NCBI GenBank assembly: GCA_030039165.1
Contig: JASHQM010000079.1
Span: 81,086 to 145,085 of the forward strand
DNA length: 64,000 nt
Direction of reading: 5' to 3'
Origin: Candidatus Sulfotelmatobacter sp.
Lineage (GTDB): Bacteria > Acidobacteriota > Terriglobia > Terriglobales > Acidobacteriaceae
In this document: positions 16,046 to 25,757 of the stretch, in pieces
Position numbering within the stretch: the stretch's first letter is position 1
Layout of the letters: every line of letters begins with the position of its first letter
Made by a program: the position numbers and the translations under genes
Notes under the pieces: generated by a model
Database searches by the model: none
Told to the model about the DNA's origin: nothing
Seen by the model: only the letters and a program-made list of their open reading frames with translations

Positions 16046-17722
16046 ATGCCCGTCGAAACAGAAATCCTGGTCCCTGCTTCCATTCGCGCGCCCCGGGGAA
16101 ACTCTATTACGTGCAGGGGTTGGCAGCAGGAAGCCGCCCTGCGCATGTTGATGAACAATCTCGACGAGGAAGTCGCCGAGCGCTCGCAGGATCTCGTCGT
16201 TTACGGTGGAACCGGGCGCGCCGCCCGCAATTGGGAGTGTTATCACGCCATTATCAATACGCTAAAGTCGCTTGCGAACGACGAGACATTGCTGGTGCAG
16301 TCGGGCAAGCCGGTAGGGGTGTTCCGCACGCACGAATACGCTCCGCGCGTGCTGATTGCAAACTCGAATCTGGTCGGGCACTGGTCGAACTGGGAGATGT
16401 TCAACGAACTCGAGCGCGCCGGCCTGATGATGTACGGGCAGATGACCGCAGGCTCGTGGATTTATATAGGCTCGCAGGGGATTATCGAGGGTACCTTTGA
16501 GACTTTCTCGGCGGCAGGCGAGAAGCATTTTGGCGGCGATCTCGCAGGCAAGCTAATAGTCAGCGGCGGCATGGGTGGCATGGGCGGTGCGCAACCTTTG
16601 GCGGCGACGATGGCGGGTGCTGCGTTTTTGGGGGTAGAAGTCGATCCCGAGCGCATCAAGAAGCGCCTAAAAACCGGCTACTGCGACTTCATGGTGAACA
16701 CCCTCGACGAAGCCTTACGCATTCTGAAAAACGCGGTGCGCAAGAAAGAGAACGTGTCCGTCGGGCTGGTGGGAAATTGCGCCGACATCATTCCAGAGCT
16801 GGCAGAGCGGGGCGTGGTTCCGGACATCCTTACCGATCAGACTTCGGCTCACGACCCGCTGAATGGATACGTGCCCAATGGCATGACGCTGGAGGGAGCG
16901 TTAGATCTGCGGAAGCGCGATCCCCATGCGTATCAGGAAAAGTCCCTCGATGCGATTGCTCGCCACGTAGAAGGCATGTTGCGCTTGCAGAAGATGGGAT
17001 CGGTTACATTCGATTACGGCAATAACATCCGGACGTTTGCTTTTCAGCGGGGGGTGAAGAATGCCTATGACTTTCCCGGATTTGTTCCGGCATATATTCG
17101 TCCGTTATTTTGCGAGGGACGTGGGCCGTTTCGTTGGGTTGCGCTATCGGGCGAAGCCTCGGATATTCACGTAACCGACGACCTGGTACTCGAACTGTTT
17201 CCCGACAACCGCATCTTGCGGCGCTGGATTGATCTGGCACGCAAGCGCATCAAATTTCAGGGACTACCAGCTCGCATCTGCTGGCTGGGCTACGGGGAGC
17301 GCGCGCAGTTCGGGCTGGCTATCAATGATCTGGTGAAGAAAGGGAAAATCAAAGCGCCAATCGTAATGGGCCGAGATCACCTCGATTGTGGTTCGGTCGC
17401 TTCGCCCTTCCGTGAAACGGAAAACATGAAAGATGGCTCTGACGCGGTCGCCGACTGGCCCTTGTTGAATGCGTTGTTGAATACGGCAGCGGGAGCGTCG
17501 TGGGTTTCCATCCACAACGGAGGCGGCGTCGGCATCGGTTATTCGCAGCACGCCGGACAGGTCACGGTCGCTGACGGAACCGAGATGATGGCCAAACGCA
17601 TCGAGCGTGTGCTAACGACGGATCCCGGGACAGGCATTATCCGTCACGCGGACGCGGGGTACGAAGAAGCGACAGAGTTTGCGAAGAAAAAGGGCGTCAG
17701 GATTCCGATGACCGAAAAATGA
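16046..17722 (+). CDS. hutU: Urocanate hydratase
   Basis: A 558-residue enzyme (family about 555) converting urocanate to imidazolonepropionate with tightly bound NAD. Motifs: [11 protein letters not shown] (residues 53-63), [13 protein letters not shown] (about 172-184, NAD site), [10 protein letters not shown], and the active-site Cys motif [14 protein letters not shown] near residue 452. It starts 50 bases after the pseudopilin gene without a visible SD; TACCAT (16034-16039) lies six bases before the ATG. hutI follows 36 bases downstream. A histidine ammonia-lyase is not in the window. Confidence 0.97.
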   Translation: MPVETEILVPASIRAPRGNSITCRGWQQEAALRMLMNNLDEEVAERSQDLVVYGGTGRAARNWECYHAIINTLKSLANDETLLVQSGKPVGVFRTHEYAPRVLIANSNLVGHWSNWEMFNELERAGLMMYGQMTAGSWIYIGSQGIIEGTFETFSAAGEKHFGGDLAGKLIVSGGMGGMGGAQPLAATMAGAAFLGVEVDPERIKKRLKTGYCDFMVNTLDEALRILKNAVRKKENVSVGLVGNCADIIPELAERGVVPDILTDQTSAHDPLNGYVPNGMTLEGALDLRKRDPHAYQEKSLDAIARHVEGMLRLQKMGSVTFDYGNNIRTFAFQRGVKNAYDFPGFVPAYIRPLFCEGRGPFRWVALSGEASDIHVTDDLVLELFPDNRILRRWIDLARKRIKFQGLPARICWLGYGERAQFGLAINDLVKKGKIKAPIVMGRDHLDCGSVASPFRETENMKDGSDAVADWPLLNALLNTAAGASWVSIHNGGGVGIGYSQHAGQVTVADGTEMMAKRIERVLTTDPGTGIIRHADAGYEEATEFAKKKGVRIPMTEK

Positions 17723-17730
17723 ACGCCTGC

Positions 17731-17754
17731 CACCGAGACACAGAGCCACGGAGG
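17731..17754 (+). repeat. CACAGAG-type repeat overlapping the hutI ribosome binding site
   Basis: CACCGAGACACAGAGCCACG followed by GAGG occupies the hutU-hutI gap. Similar sequences occur at 43407-43432, 47003-47034 and elsewhere in this window. The final GGAGG (17750-17754) sits four bases before the GTG of hutI and is its SD. Confidence 0.6.
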
Positions 17755-17758
17755 TTCG

Positions 17759-19036
17759 GTGAATAACTCGCCACTCCTGCTCACCAATGTTGGCCAGCTT
17801 CTCACAGTCCGTTCAGTATTGGGGAATTCGGGCCCGCGACGCGGGACGGACCTCAAGAATCTCGGCATTATCCACAATGCGGCCGTTCTTTGCCTGGGTG
17901 GCAAGATCGTCTCCGTCGGCACAACCAAAGAGGCTCTCCGCGATCCCTGGCTGAAGAACAATCGCAAGAAGGTCAGCGAAATCGACTGCGCGGGCAAGGT
18001 CGTCGTGCCGGGATTCGTCGACTCACACACACATCCTGTCTTTGTTAGCCCACGATTAGTCGACTTCGAAAAGCGCATCGAGGGAGCTTCCTACGAAACG
18101 ATTGCAGAGGCAGGAGGCGGAATTCGATCGAGCCTGGAAGGCGTCCGCAGAGCAGAGAAGCAGCTTCTCGCCGATAAATTCCTGTTTGTGCTGCGCGACA
18201 TCTCCGCACATGGAACAACCACTGTTGAAACTAAATCAGGCTACGGGTTGACCGTCGAATCGGAACTAAAGTCGCTGGAGGCTATCCGCGAAGCCGCGGG
18301 ACACTGGCCGGGGACCGTCGTTCCAACCCTGCTAGGCGCGCACGTCGTCCCAAAAGAATTCCAGAACTGCTCACAAAAATATGTCGAGCTCGTCTGTAAA
18401 GAGATGATTCCGCAGGCGGCGCGGCGGAAGCTCGCACGATTCGTCGATGTTTTTTGCGATAAAGGCGCATTTACCGCAACAGAGACGGCGCAGATCTTTA
18501 CCGCCGCGGAACGAAATGGCCTGCGTCTGCGTGCACACCTAAGTCAGCTAGCACGCACGCCGGTGCAGCCGCTGTTGCGGTTTAATCCCGCATCCCTGGA
18601 TCATATGGACCACGTGAATGGCGATGACATCGCCGCCTTGGCAAAATGTGACACAATTACCACACTCGTGCCCGGCGCGAATTATTTTTTGGGACTGAAA
18701 GAATACCCTCCGGCGCGCAAGTTGATCGAAGCCGGCGCCCCAGTAGCTCTCGCCACGGACTACAACCCGGGAACGTCGCCTACTCTGAGCATGCCTATGG
18801 CGATGTCGCTGGCTTGTACACATATGAAAATGTCGCCGGAAGAGGCCATTGCCGCGGCCACGATTAATGGGGCATGGGCGTTGCGGGTTGCAGATCGCAA
18901 AGGCTCGATCGAGCCGGGGAAAGACGCGGATTTTGCGGTATTTGCTGTTCACGACTACCGTGAGATTCCTTACTGGTTTGGCATGAACCGGTGTGAGATG
19001 ACCGTGATTAATGGGGAAGTGGCGAACCCGCATTGA
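17759..19036 (+). CDS. hutI: Imidazolonepropionase
   Basis: A 425-residue amidohydrolase-superfamily enzyme that hydrolyses imidazolonepropionate to formiminoglutamate in histidine degradation. Motifs: DSHTHPVF (metal His pair, about residues 87-94), TVETKSGYGL (about 157-166), the HVV block near 195, and ATDYNPGTSP (metal Asp, about 337-346). GTG start with GGAGG SD four bases upstream, the SD being part of a dispersed repeat. It forms a transcription unit with hutU. Confidence 0.96.
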   Translation: MNNSPLLLTNVGQLLTVRSVLGNSGPRRGTDLKNLGIIHNAAVLCLGGKIVSVGTTKEALRDPWLKNNRKKVSEIDCAGKVVVPGFVDSHTHPVFVSPRLVDFEKRIEGASYETIAEAGGGIRSSLEGVRRAEKQLLADKFLFVLRDISAHGTTTVETKSGYGLTVESELKSLEAIREAAGHWPGTVVPTLLGAHVVPKEFQNCSQKYVELVCKEMIPQAARRKLARFVDVFCDKGAFTATETAQIFTAAERNGLRLRAHLSQLARTPVQPLLRFNPASLDHMDHVNGDDIAALAKCDTITTLVPGANYFLGLKEYPPARKLIEAGAPVALATDYNPGTSPTLSMPMAMSLACTHMKMSPEEAIAAATINGAWALRVADRKGSIEPGKDADFAVFAVHDYREIPYWFGMNRCEMTVINGEVANPH

Positions 19037-19104
19037 ACTTTTGTGCCGGGCAATCCGTACCAGGCGATGGGGAGTAATACCGTCTGACTATGCGCCCCCG
19101 CGGT

Positions 19105-19159
19105 CTCTCTGCGCGGGTTTGCGGTCAAAGGCTCTTAACCGCAGAGCTCGCCAAGAGAG
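19105..19159. repeat. Imperfect inverted repeat of the CACAGAG/ACCGCAGAG type
   Basis: Left arm CTCTCTGCGCGGGTTTGCGGT (19105-19125) pairs with a right arm that starts ACCGCAGAG and ends AAGAGAG (19138-19159). It lies between hutI and the aminopeptidase gene and could serve as a terminator. Confidence 0.5.
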
Positions 19160-19269
19160 GCTGCAAAGTTCGCCGAGAAAACAACTGTTCTTGATACTTC
19201 ACTGCCACCACGAAAGTTATGAAGTCGACTCTGTCAAGAAAACAACTACGCAATCTCCCGAGGCTATCT

Positions 19270-21885
19270 ATGAAACGAATCTATGCTGTAGTCGCATTCG
19301 CGCTTCTGACGTTATCCCTGGCAACGGCCCAGCGATTGCCTGAAATAGCCGTTCCCGAAAACTACAAACTCACCTTCACACCCGATCTCGATAAAGCTTC
19401 ATTCGAAGGCGATGAAACCATCGCAATTCACGTCCTGAAGCCGACGTCCGAGATCACGCTGAACTCGGCCGAAATCGAGTTTCATGACGTCACCATCACC
19501 GCTGGCGGCCACGCCCAGAAGGCCACTGTCACTCCCGATAAAGAGAAGGAGATGGTGGTGCTGAAGGTCGAAAAGCCACTGGCAGCGGGCGCAGCCAGTG
19601 TGCACATCACTTACGCCGGCATTCTCAACGATCAGATGCGCGGGCTTTATCTCGGCAAGGATGATCAGGGCCGCAAGTACGCTTCCACGCAATTCGAATC
19701 CACTGATGCGCGCCGGGCTTTTCCATCCTTCGACGAACCCGCTTACAAGGCGACCTTCGATATCACCGCCGTCGCCGACAACGGACTTGCGGTCATTTCC
19801 AACACGAAAATCGCTTCCGACACCCCCGGGCCGGGCGACAAGCACACTGTTCGATTCGCCACCACGCCGAGAATGTCTTCTTATCTGGCTGCGCTGGTCA
19901 TTGGAAACTTTGCCTATGTCGAAGGTGAAGCCGATGGTATCCCCATCCGTGTCTACAATCCCACCGGCAAGGAGCAGCAAGGCAAATTCGCTCTCGACGT
20001 TGCTGAACACGTTCTCAGCTACTACGACAAGTATTTCAACATCAAATACCCCTACGGGAAGCTTGATCTGGTCGGCATCCCCGACTTCTCCGCTGGCGCA
20101 ATGGAAAACACCGGTTGTATCACCTTTCGCGAAGTTTTACTGCAAATCGACGAGAAGACCGGCGGAGTCGGTCTGAAGAAAACGATCGCCTCCGTCATCG
20201 CCCATGAAATGGCCCACCAGTGGTTCGGCGACCTTGTGACCGCCAAGTGGTGGGATGACATCTGGCTCAACGAGGGCTTCGCCACCTGGATGTCCAGCAA
20301 GCCCATTGAAGCCTGGCGGCCGGAGTGGAACTTCGATCTTGACGACGTCAGCAACACCGGCGGCTCCCTCAATACTGATTCACTTGCCAATACTCGCCCG
20401 ATTCATCAGGCTGCCGAGACTCCAGGGCAGATTATGGAACTTTTCGACGGAATCGCCTATGGCAAGGCTGCGGCCGTGCTCCGCATGGTAGAAGCATACG
20501 TCGGCGACAAGACATTCGAAGCGGGTGTGAATGCCTACCTCCAGAAACATCAGTACAGCAATGCCACTGCCGCCGACTTCTGGAATGCGCAAGCTGAAAC
20601 TTCGAAGAAGCCGGTCGATAAAATCATGGCCTCGTTCATCACCCAGGCCGGCGCTCCGATCGTCAATGTAAAATCGCAGTGCTCGGGCAACTCGACATCG
20701 ATCACGGTTGACCAGCGCCGGTACTACGTCGATCGCATCAAGTTCCAGGAGCCTAACGATCAACTCTGGGAATTTCCACTGTGCCTGAAGTCTTCCGCGG
20801 GCGAACAGAAATGTGAACTACTCACCAAGCGTGAAGAAACCTTCAGGCTCTCGGGTTGCTCGAATTGGGTACTGGCCAATGCCGGTGCCACCGGATACTA
20901 TCGCTCAGGCTACGATCCTGAGAGCGTTCGCGCCCTGGCCAGCGACGCCGAAACAAAACTGACTCCTGCTGAGCGCATTGCCTTGCAAGCCGACATCTGG
21001 GCTTCGATTCGCGTGGCCCGTGAACCGATCGGCGATTTTCTGGCATTCGCGCAGGGAGTAGGTAATGACCGCAGTCGCGCTGTACTCGATGACGTTCTCG
21101 GACGGCTCAACTACATCGACACCTATCTGGTTAACAATTCCGACCGAGAAGCTTTCCGCTCCTGGCTGCGCGGTTACCTGCGGCCCATTCTCCAGGATGT
21201 CGGGTGGGAACCGAAGCCCGGGGAAAGCGACGAGATTCGGACTATGCGAGGCCGCGTATTCAATGCCCTGGGCTACGACGCGCGCGATCCGCAGGTGCTC
21301 GCCGAGGCGCGAAAAATTGCAGATCAAGCGATCGACAACCCGGACTCTGTCGATCACGAACTGGCCGGGGGCGCTCTTAGCATCGCCGCCCTGAACGGCG
21401 ACGAGGCCTTCTACGACCGCCTCGTCACCGCGTCGAAGAATGCCAAGTCGCAAGAAGACTACTATGGTTTCCTGTTCACCTTAAGCGCATTTACCAATCC
21501 CAAGCTCCTTCAGCGCACGCTGGACTACGCCATTTCGCCCGATGTGCGCTCGCAGGATACGTTGCAATTGATCGGTGCCGTGTTCGGCAATCCGGTGGGT
21601 CAGAAGGAGGCGTGGGACTTCGTTCTCGCCCACTGGGATGCAATCCAGAAGGCGGGTGGGCCGTTTGCCAGCGCTGCAGTCGTGCAAGCGTCAGGTTCGT
21701 TCTGTGATGCGCAGATGCGCGATCAGCTTGTCAGCTTTTTCGCTGCTCATAAGATCGAAGCGGCCGAGCGCACTTACCGGCAATCGATCGAGCGCATCAA
21801 CAATTGCGTCGACCTAAAATCGCAGCAGGAGCCGCAACTGGCGTCATGGCTCGACCAACACGGTTCCTCGACCGGAGGACAATAA
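19270..21885 (+). CDS. M1 family zinc aminopeptidase, secreted
   Basis: An 871-residue protein with a signal peptide (1-19, ending ATAQ). M1 aminopeptidase architecture: N-terminal beta domain (RLPEIAVPENYKLTF; FEGDETIAIHVL), catalytic domain with AGAMENTG near residue 274 (the exopeptidase GAMEN motif), zinc site HEMAHQWFGDL near 310 and WLNEGFATW, then an ERAP1-like C-terminal helical domain. It removes N-terminal residues from peptides, here probably in the periplasm or outside. An upstream in-frame ATG at 19219 adds 17 residues before an otherwise good signal peptide; ATG 19270 is preferred. Confidence 0.94.
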   Translation: MKRIYAVVAFALLTLSLATAQRLPEIAVPENYKLTFTPDLDKASFEGDETIAIHVLKPTSEITLNSAEIEFHDVTITAGGHAQKATVTPDKEKEMVVLKVEKPLAAGAASVHITYAGILNDQMRGLYLGKDDQGRKYASTQFESTDARRAFPSFDEPAYKATFDITAVADNGLAVISNTKIASDTPGPGDKHTVRFATTPRMSSYLAALVIGNFAYVEGEADGIPIRVYNPTGKEQQGKFALDVAEHVLSYYDKYFNIKYPYGKLDLVGIPDFSAGAMENTGCITFREVLLQIDEKTGGVGLKKTIASVIAHEMAHQWFGDLVTAKWWDDIWLNEGFATWMSSKPIEAWRPEWNFDLDDVSNTGGSLNTDSLANTRPIHQAAETPGQIMELFDGIAYGKAAAVLRMVEAYVGDKTFEAGVNAYLQKHQYSNATAADFWNAQAETSKKPVDKIMASFITQAGAPIVNVKSQCSGNSTSITVDQRRYYVDRIKFQEPNDQLWEFPLCLKSSAGEQKCELLTKREETFRLSGCSNWVLANAGATGYYRSGYDPESVRALASDAETKLTPAERIALQADIWASIRVAREPIGDFLAFAQGVGNDRSRAVLDDVLGRLNYIDTYLVNNSDREAFRSWLRGYLRPILQDVGWEPKPGESDEIRTMRGRVFNALGYDARDPQVLAEARKIADQAIDNPDSVDHELAGGALSIAALNGDEAFYDRLVTASKNAKSQEDYYGFLFTLSAFTNPKLLQRTLDYAISPDVRSQDTLQLIGAVFGNPVGQKEAWDFVLAHWDAIQKAGGPFASAAVVQASGSFCDAQMRDQLVSFFAAHKIEAAERTYRQSIERINNCVDLKSQQEPQLASWLDQHGSSTGGQ

Positions 21886-22358
21886 GCATTCTTGAATCCG
21901 TGGCCGGACGGCGGACTGAATCGATGAAGTCCGCCGTCTGGCTTGATGTCGGTAGGAGATTCTGTGCGCCACCGGCCATCGCCGTGACTGGAAGTCTATT
22001 ACTTTGCCACTATCCTTATCTCTGTTTTGCTATTCTGACGGTCTGCTGCTTCACGACGTGCAGACATGCAAAAGCCATTGAGCTGGTTTGATAGCCCTCG
22101 CCGCAATGCATCGTCGCGGCTGCTTCCGTCCGTCTTCGATTTCTGGACGACACAGCATTACGTAAAAAATGAAGCGCTTGTGCGACCGGGCACACGGTAG
22201 TCCAATAAACTGTCGCTAAATGATTCCTTAGGTCATACGGAAGATTCTAACGTGGTCGCTAGCGGCCCTGCCGTCACCGGAACATGATTGGAACGTATCA
22301 TATTCGACAGTGAGGGCGTGTCCGGCCTCGCTTATGAACGCTTGTGGGGGATCTTTGG
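21886..22358. other. Intergenic region of about 470 bases with one strong hairpin
   Basis: No gene is supported. Near its start a 15-bp stem with one G-T pair, 21903-21917 and 21928-21942, encloses a 10-base loop; it sits 18 bases after the aminopeptidase stop and probably terminates that gene, although no T-run follows. The rest should hold the promoter of the following gene. I see nothing else recognisable. Confidence 0.6.
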
Positions 22359-23192
22359 GTGAAAATGGTCGTAGCTAGTAATCTCGTAACGGGCAAAGAT
22401 CAAAGACTGTTGCTGATGGCGGTTCTCATCACTTTGTGCAGCACATTCGCGACTGCGCAGGGCGGTCCACCCTACTACACCAACGATCCTGGCACGCCCG
22501 GCCATCTCAACTGGGAAATCAACGTAGGCTACATGCCTTTCTACTTCCAAGGCCAGTCAATTTCCCACACGCCCGACGTGGATATCAACTTCGGCGTGGG
22601 TCCTCGCATCCAGCTCACCTACGAAAACGCGTGGCTGCGGGTCAAGCCGCCGGAAGCGACCACTCGATTTGGGCTCGGCCAATCGAATCCCGGGGTAAAG
22701 TGGCGCTTTTACGACGCCGGCGAAGGCCACCTTTCCATATCCATGTTCCCGCAGTTTTTCCTAAACAATCCCAATGACGCAGTGCGCCGCGGCATAACAC
22801 CCGCGAGCCAGACTTTCGAATTGCCGATTGAGTTCTCCGACAAAGTGGGTCCTGTCGATGTGGACTTCGAACTGGGCTACGATTTTGTCCACAAGGGACC
22901 AAACGGCTGGATTTCCGGCCTCGTCGTAGGACGCGATATTACCCACAAACTCGAACTGGACATGGAGCTATATAATCAAGGCACATTTCATCCCCTGCAA
23001 AACCAGCCCACAATTGATCTTGGCGGGCGCTATAAAATCCACTCTCCAATTATCTTTTTGTTCATGGCTGGGCGCTCACTCAAACCGAGCAGCAGCGATC
23101 AAACGTATTTTCTTGGATATTTTGGCCTACAATTCCTGCTGCCGCCCAAATCGTACCCCAGCGATACGCCGGAAAACGCCGGGGAAAAGTAG
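22359..23192 (+). CDS. Putative outer membrane beta-barrel protein
   Basis: About 277 residues. Signal peptide near the N-terminus (LLLMAVLITLCSTFATAQ). The mature part alternates short amphipathic strands rich in aromatics and Gly (INVGYMPFYFQG, VDINFGVGPRIQLTY, VKWRFYDAGEG, VDFELGYDFVHKG, LGGRYKIHSP) and ends in strand FLGYFGLQFLL, as expected of an outer membrane barrel of the MetA-pathway/transporter-like type. Function unknown. Start is uncertain: GTG 22359 has a GGGGG stretch eight bases upstream, ATG 22365 is an alternative. Monocistronic. Confidence 0.75.
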   Translation: MKMVVASNLVTGKDQRLLLMAVLITLCSTFATAQGGPPYYTNDPGTPGHLNWEINVGYMPFYFQGQSISHTPDVDINFGVGPRIQLTYENAWLRVKPPEATTRFGLGQSNPGVKWRFYDAGEGHLSISMFPQFFLNNPNDAVRRGITPASQTFELPIEFSDKVGPVDVDFELGYDFVHKGPNGWISGLVVGRDITHKLELDMELYNQGTFHPLQNQPTIDLGGRYKIHSPIIFLFMAGRSLKPSSSDQTYFLGYFGLQFLLPPKSYPSDTPENAGEK

Positions 23193-23279
23193 AGTATGCG
23201 CCTGTCGGGTGGGCATCAATGTGTGCCCTGATGCGAATGGCCGAGGCAGTGGCGAAAGCACGATTCTTTCACAAATTCA

Positions 23280-24284
23280 CTACTCGAACTGCAGCAGCGA
23301 ACTTCGTTCTCCCCCTTCGGCTGTGTCTGCGTAGCGTCTCAACTCCGGATACTTCTGAATTAACGTTTCCGGCGCGGTGACGCGCCTGCCGGTGATCATG
23401 GCTTTCAGTTCGATCGCGTTGACTCCGGCTTTCGATTCGAAGTGGTTGTTGGTGATCACGTAAGTCGTCTGGGCTCTTTCGGCGACGCTGGCGATCTTGT
23501 CTTTCCATCCGGCAAGCTCGCTGGGCTTGTAGAGATAGTTGTAGCGATCGTTACGGTTATCCGAGTCGAACCACTGTTCGTAGTTGCGTCCGTGCAGGCG
23601 AACGTAGCCGATCGTGCCGGTGACGTGATCGGTGGGGGCGAGGGAGCGACCGAGCTGCGGCTGGTCGATGTTGCAGAATCCGACGTTCTGCTGGGTGAAC
23701 GCGGCTAGCGTTTGCGGATCGTTCCAGCTGGAATGCCGCACCTCGACCACGCGCGGATACTCGATGAACTGCCGCAACAGACGGTCAAGATACTCGCGAT
23801 TGAGCGACGTATTTTTGAACGACACCGGAAACTGGATGAGCAGCGCGCCCAGACGATGCTCGTTGGCCAATGCGTCGAGGCCTTCGCGGGCGAGGCGTTC
23901 ATCGTCATCGCTGGGGCGAATCGTGGCGGCGGAAGTTGGCTCCATGACAGCGATCGGAGAGTGTGTAAACGCGCGGTAGAGCTTGGCGGTGAAAAGAAAG
24001 CTGGGATTGACCGGGGCAACTTTGCGGCACCACAGCGTGGCTAGCTCGGGCTTGAGCGGTGCATAGAACGAAGTGTTGATTTCTACGGTATCGAAGAAGC
24101 GGGCCAGGTACTCGAGGGGATGAATTTTGCGCTGCTTCATGCCAAGAGGGTAGAAGATTCCCTCCCAATCTTTATAGGACCAACCGGCGGTGCCAATCAG
24201 AATGTTGCCGTGCGCGAGCCGGGCTTCGCTTTCAGACAACTGCGCTGTTGGCGCCGGATCGCGCAATGGCTGCGAGGCGGACAT
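23280..24284 (-). CDS. DUF72 family protein (YecE-like)
   Basis: A 334-residue protein with the DUF72 TIM-barrel signature: ILIGTAGWSYKDWEGIFYP (about residues 29-47), LARFFDTVEINTSFY, FLFTAKLYRAFTHSP, GALLIQFP, VEVRHSSWND, and YVRLHGRN, all in family order. The biochemical role of DUF72 is not established. ATG 24284 is chosen; the frame runs further to 24410, but that extension is basic and unconserved. It is convergent with the barrel gene and 166 bases downstream of the PLP enzyme. Confidence 0.88.
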   Translation of the reverse strand: MSASQPLRDPAPTAQLSESEARLAHGNILIGTAGWSYKDWEGIFYPLGMKQRKIHPLEYLARFFDTVEINTSFYAPLKPELATLWCRKVAPVNPSFLFTAKLYRAFTHSPIAVMEPTSAATIRPSDDDERLAREGLDALANEHRLGALLIQFPVSFKNTSLNREYLDRLLRQFIEYPRVVEVRHSSWNDPQTLAAFTQQNVGFCNIDQPQLGRSLAPTDHVTGTIGYVRLHGRNYEQWFDSDNRNDRYNYLYKPSELAGWKDKIASVAERAQTTYVITNNHFESKAGVNAIELKAMITGRRVTAPETLIQKYPELRRYADTAEGGERSSLLQFE

Positions 24285-24450
24285 TAGGGTTGCAGACGGG
24301 GGGCTTGAGGAAGGGTAGCACAGGGCACGCAGCCTTGCGTGGGGTAAACGTTCACACTTCGCTACAAGCGCGTTACTCCTGCCTCGCTGCGCTTGTGCGT
24401 CGGATGACAATCTTTGTGACCAGGAGGCCAGACAAGCGGCGGTTGCGGCG

Positions 24451-25635
24451 TCATCCTACATGCACATGCTCGGGAGAGGAGACGGCTTCGAGGGCATGCT
24501 CGAGGTCGGCGATTAGGTCATCGGCATGTTCGATTCCAACAGAGAGGCGGATCATCTGATCGGTAACGCCCATACGGGCGCGCTCTTCGGCGGAGATCAT
24601 CAGGTGCGATGTGAGCACCGGAATTGACACGAGCGAGTCGACGCCACCTAAACTCGGGGCTAAAGTGAACAGGCGCATAGCTTCGGTTACGCGGCGTGCG
24701 TCTTCCGCGGTGCCTTCGACTTCAAAAGTGACCATGCCGCCGCCGCCGGTCATTTGCTGGCGTGCTAACGCATGCTGGGGGTGACTCGTCAGAAATGGGT
24801 AGTGCACGCTTCGAACCTTGGCATGGTCAGAGAGAAACTCGGCGACTCGTTGGGCGTTTTCGTTGTGACGAGCGACGCGCACGGCGAGGGTCTTGAGGCC
24901 GCGGACCAGCATCCAGGAAGCGTGCGGGTCCATACAGTTGCCGATGGTCGTGCGAGTCTCCCAGATTCTTTCGATCAGTGCACGACGAGCAGCAACAGCG
25001 CCACAGATGAGATCGGAGTGTCCGCCGAGATATTTGGTTCCGGAGTGCATGACGATGTCGATGCCGAACTCAGCCGGGCGCTGATTTATGGGCGTGCCGA
25101 AGGTAGCGTCGATCATGGTGAGCAGGCCGTGTTGTTTTCCCAGGGCCGAGATCTTCTTGAAATCGACCACGCGCAGCGTGGGATTGGTCGGCGACTCGAT
25201 GTACAGCAGTTTTGTGTTAGGGCGGATCACGCGTGCGTGCTGGTCGTAGTCGGCGGTATCAACAAACGAGGTTTCGATGCCCATCTTGGGTAGCCAATGA
25301 GAGAGAAATTTGTTGACGCCGCCGTAAATATCGCGTTGCGCAACGATATGATCGCCGTTCTGAAGCAGTGCCATGATGGTGGTGGTGATGGCTCCCATGC
25401 CGGATGCGAAGGTGAGAGCGGCATCCAGGCCTTCGAGCTGCGCGATGGTTTTTTCCGCAATAGTATTGGTGGGATTGCCGTAGCGCGTGTAGTAGTGGTC
25501 ACTGCCGGTAAGGCGAACCTGTTCGTCATTGTCGGCGACTTCGAAAGTGGAAGTTTGAAAAATGGGCGTGGACATGGGTCCGTTTCTCTTTTCAAGATCG
25601 CCGGCGCCGCGAACGGCCTGGGTTTCGCGTTTCAT
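24451..25635 (-). CDS. Cys/Met metabolism PLP-dependent lyase/synthase (cystathionine gamma-synthase or methionine gamma-lyase family)
   Basis: A 394-residue fold-type I PLP enzyme. Motifs: YTRYGNPT near residue 48 (substrate and phosphate contacts), ASGMGAI, the DATFGTP block (PLP ring Asp), MHSGTKYLGGHSD with the Schiff-base Lys near residue 199, and SLGGVDSL near the C-terminus. Members interconvert cystathionine, homocysteine and O-acyl-homoserine; sequence alone does not settle synthase versus lyase. SD GAGG eight bases before ATG 25635. The thrB/thrC genes for threonine from homoserine lie 6 kb away, so both branches from homoserine may be represented. Confidence 0.9.
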   Translation of the reverse strand: MKRETQAVRGAGDLEKRNGPMSTPIFQTSTFEVADNDEQVRLTGSDHYYTRYGNPTNTIAEKTIAQLEGLDAALTFASGMGAITTTIMALLQNGDHIVAQRDIYGGVNKFLSHWLPKMGIETSFVDTADYDQHARVIRPNTKLLYIESPTNPTLRVVDFKKISALGKQHGLLTMIDATFGTPINQRPAEFGIDIVMHSGTKYLGGHSDLICGAVAARRALIERIWETRTTIGNCMDPHASWMLVRGLKTLAVRVARHNENAQRVAEFLSDHAKVRSVHYPFLTSHPQHALARQQMTGGGGMVTFEVEGTAEDARRVTEAMRLFTLAPSLGGVDSLVSIPVLTSHLMISAEERARMGVTDQMIRLSVGIEHADDLIADLEHALEAVSSPEHVHVG

Positions 25636-25723
25636 GAGTAGGACCTCTTTTTTCAAGGTTAACCGGGGGCGCGAAACCCTGCAAGGGCCACTGCAAACAA
25701 CCGCATTTCCCGACGCAGAATGG

Positions 25724-25749
25724 GTTTACAATTTGCAGCGTTTACAATT
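25724..25749 (+). promoter_or_regulatory. Direct repeat with candidate -10 box before the SDR gene
   Basis: GTTTACAATT occurs twice, at 25724-25733 and 25740-25749, 16 bases apart. The second copy contains TACAAT (25743-25748), ending nine bases before the ATG at 25758, where no SD is present. It may be a promoter for a leaderless mRNA, or the repeat may be a regulator site. Confidence 0.4.
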
Positions 25750-25757
25750 CCACATTC

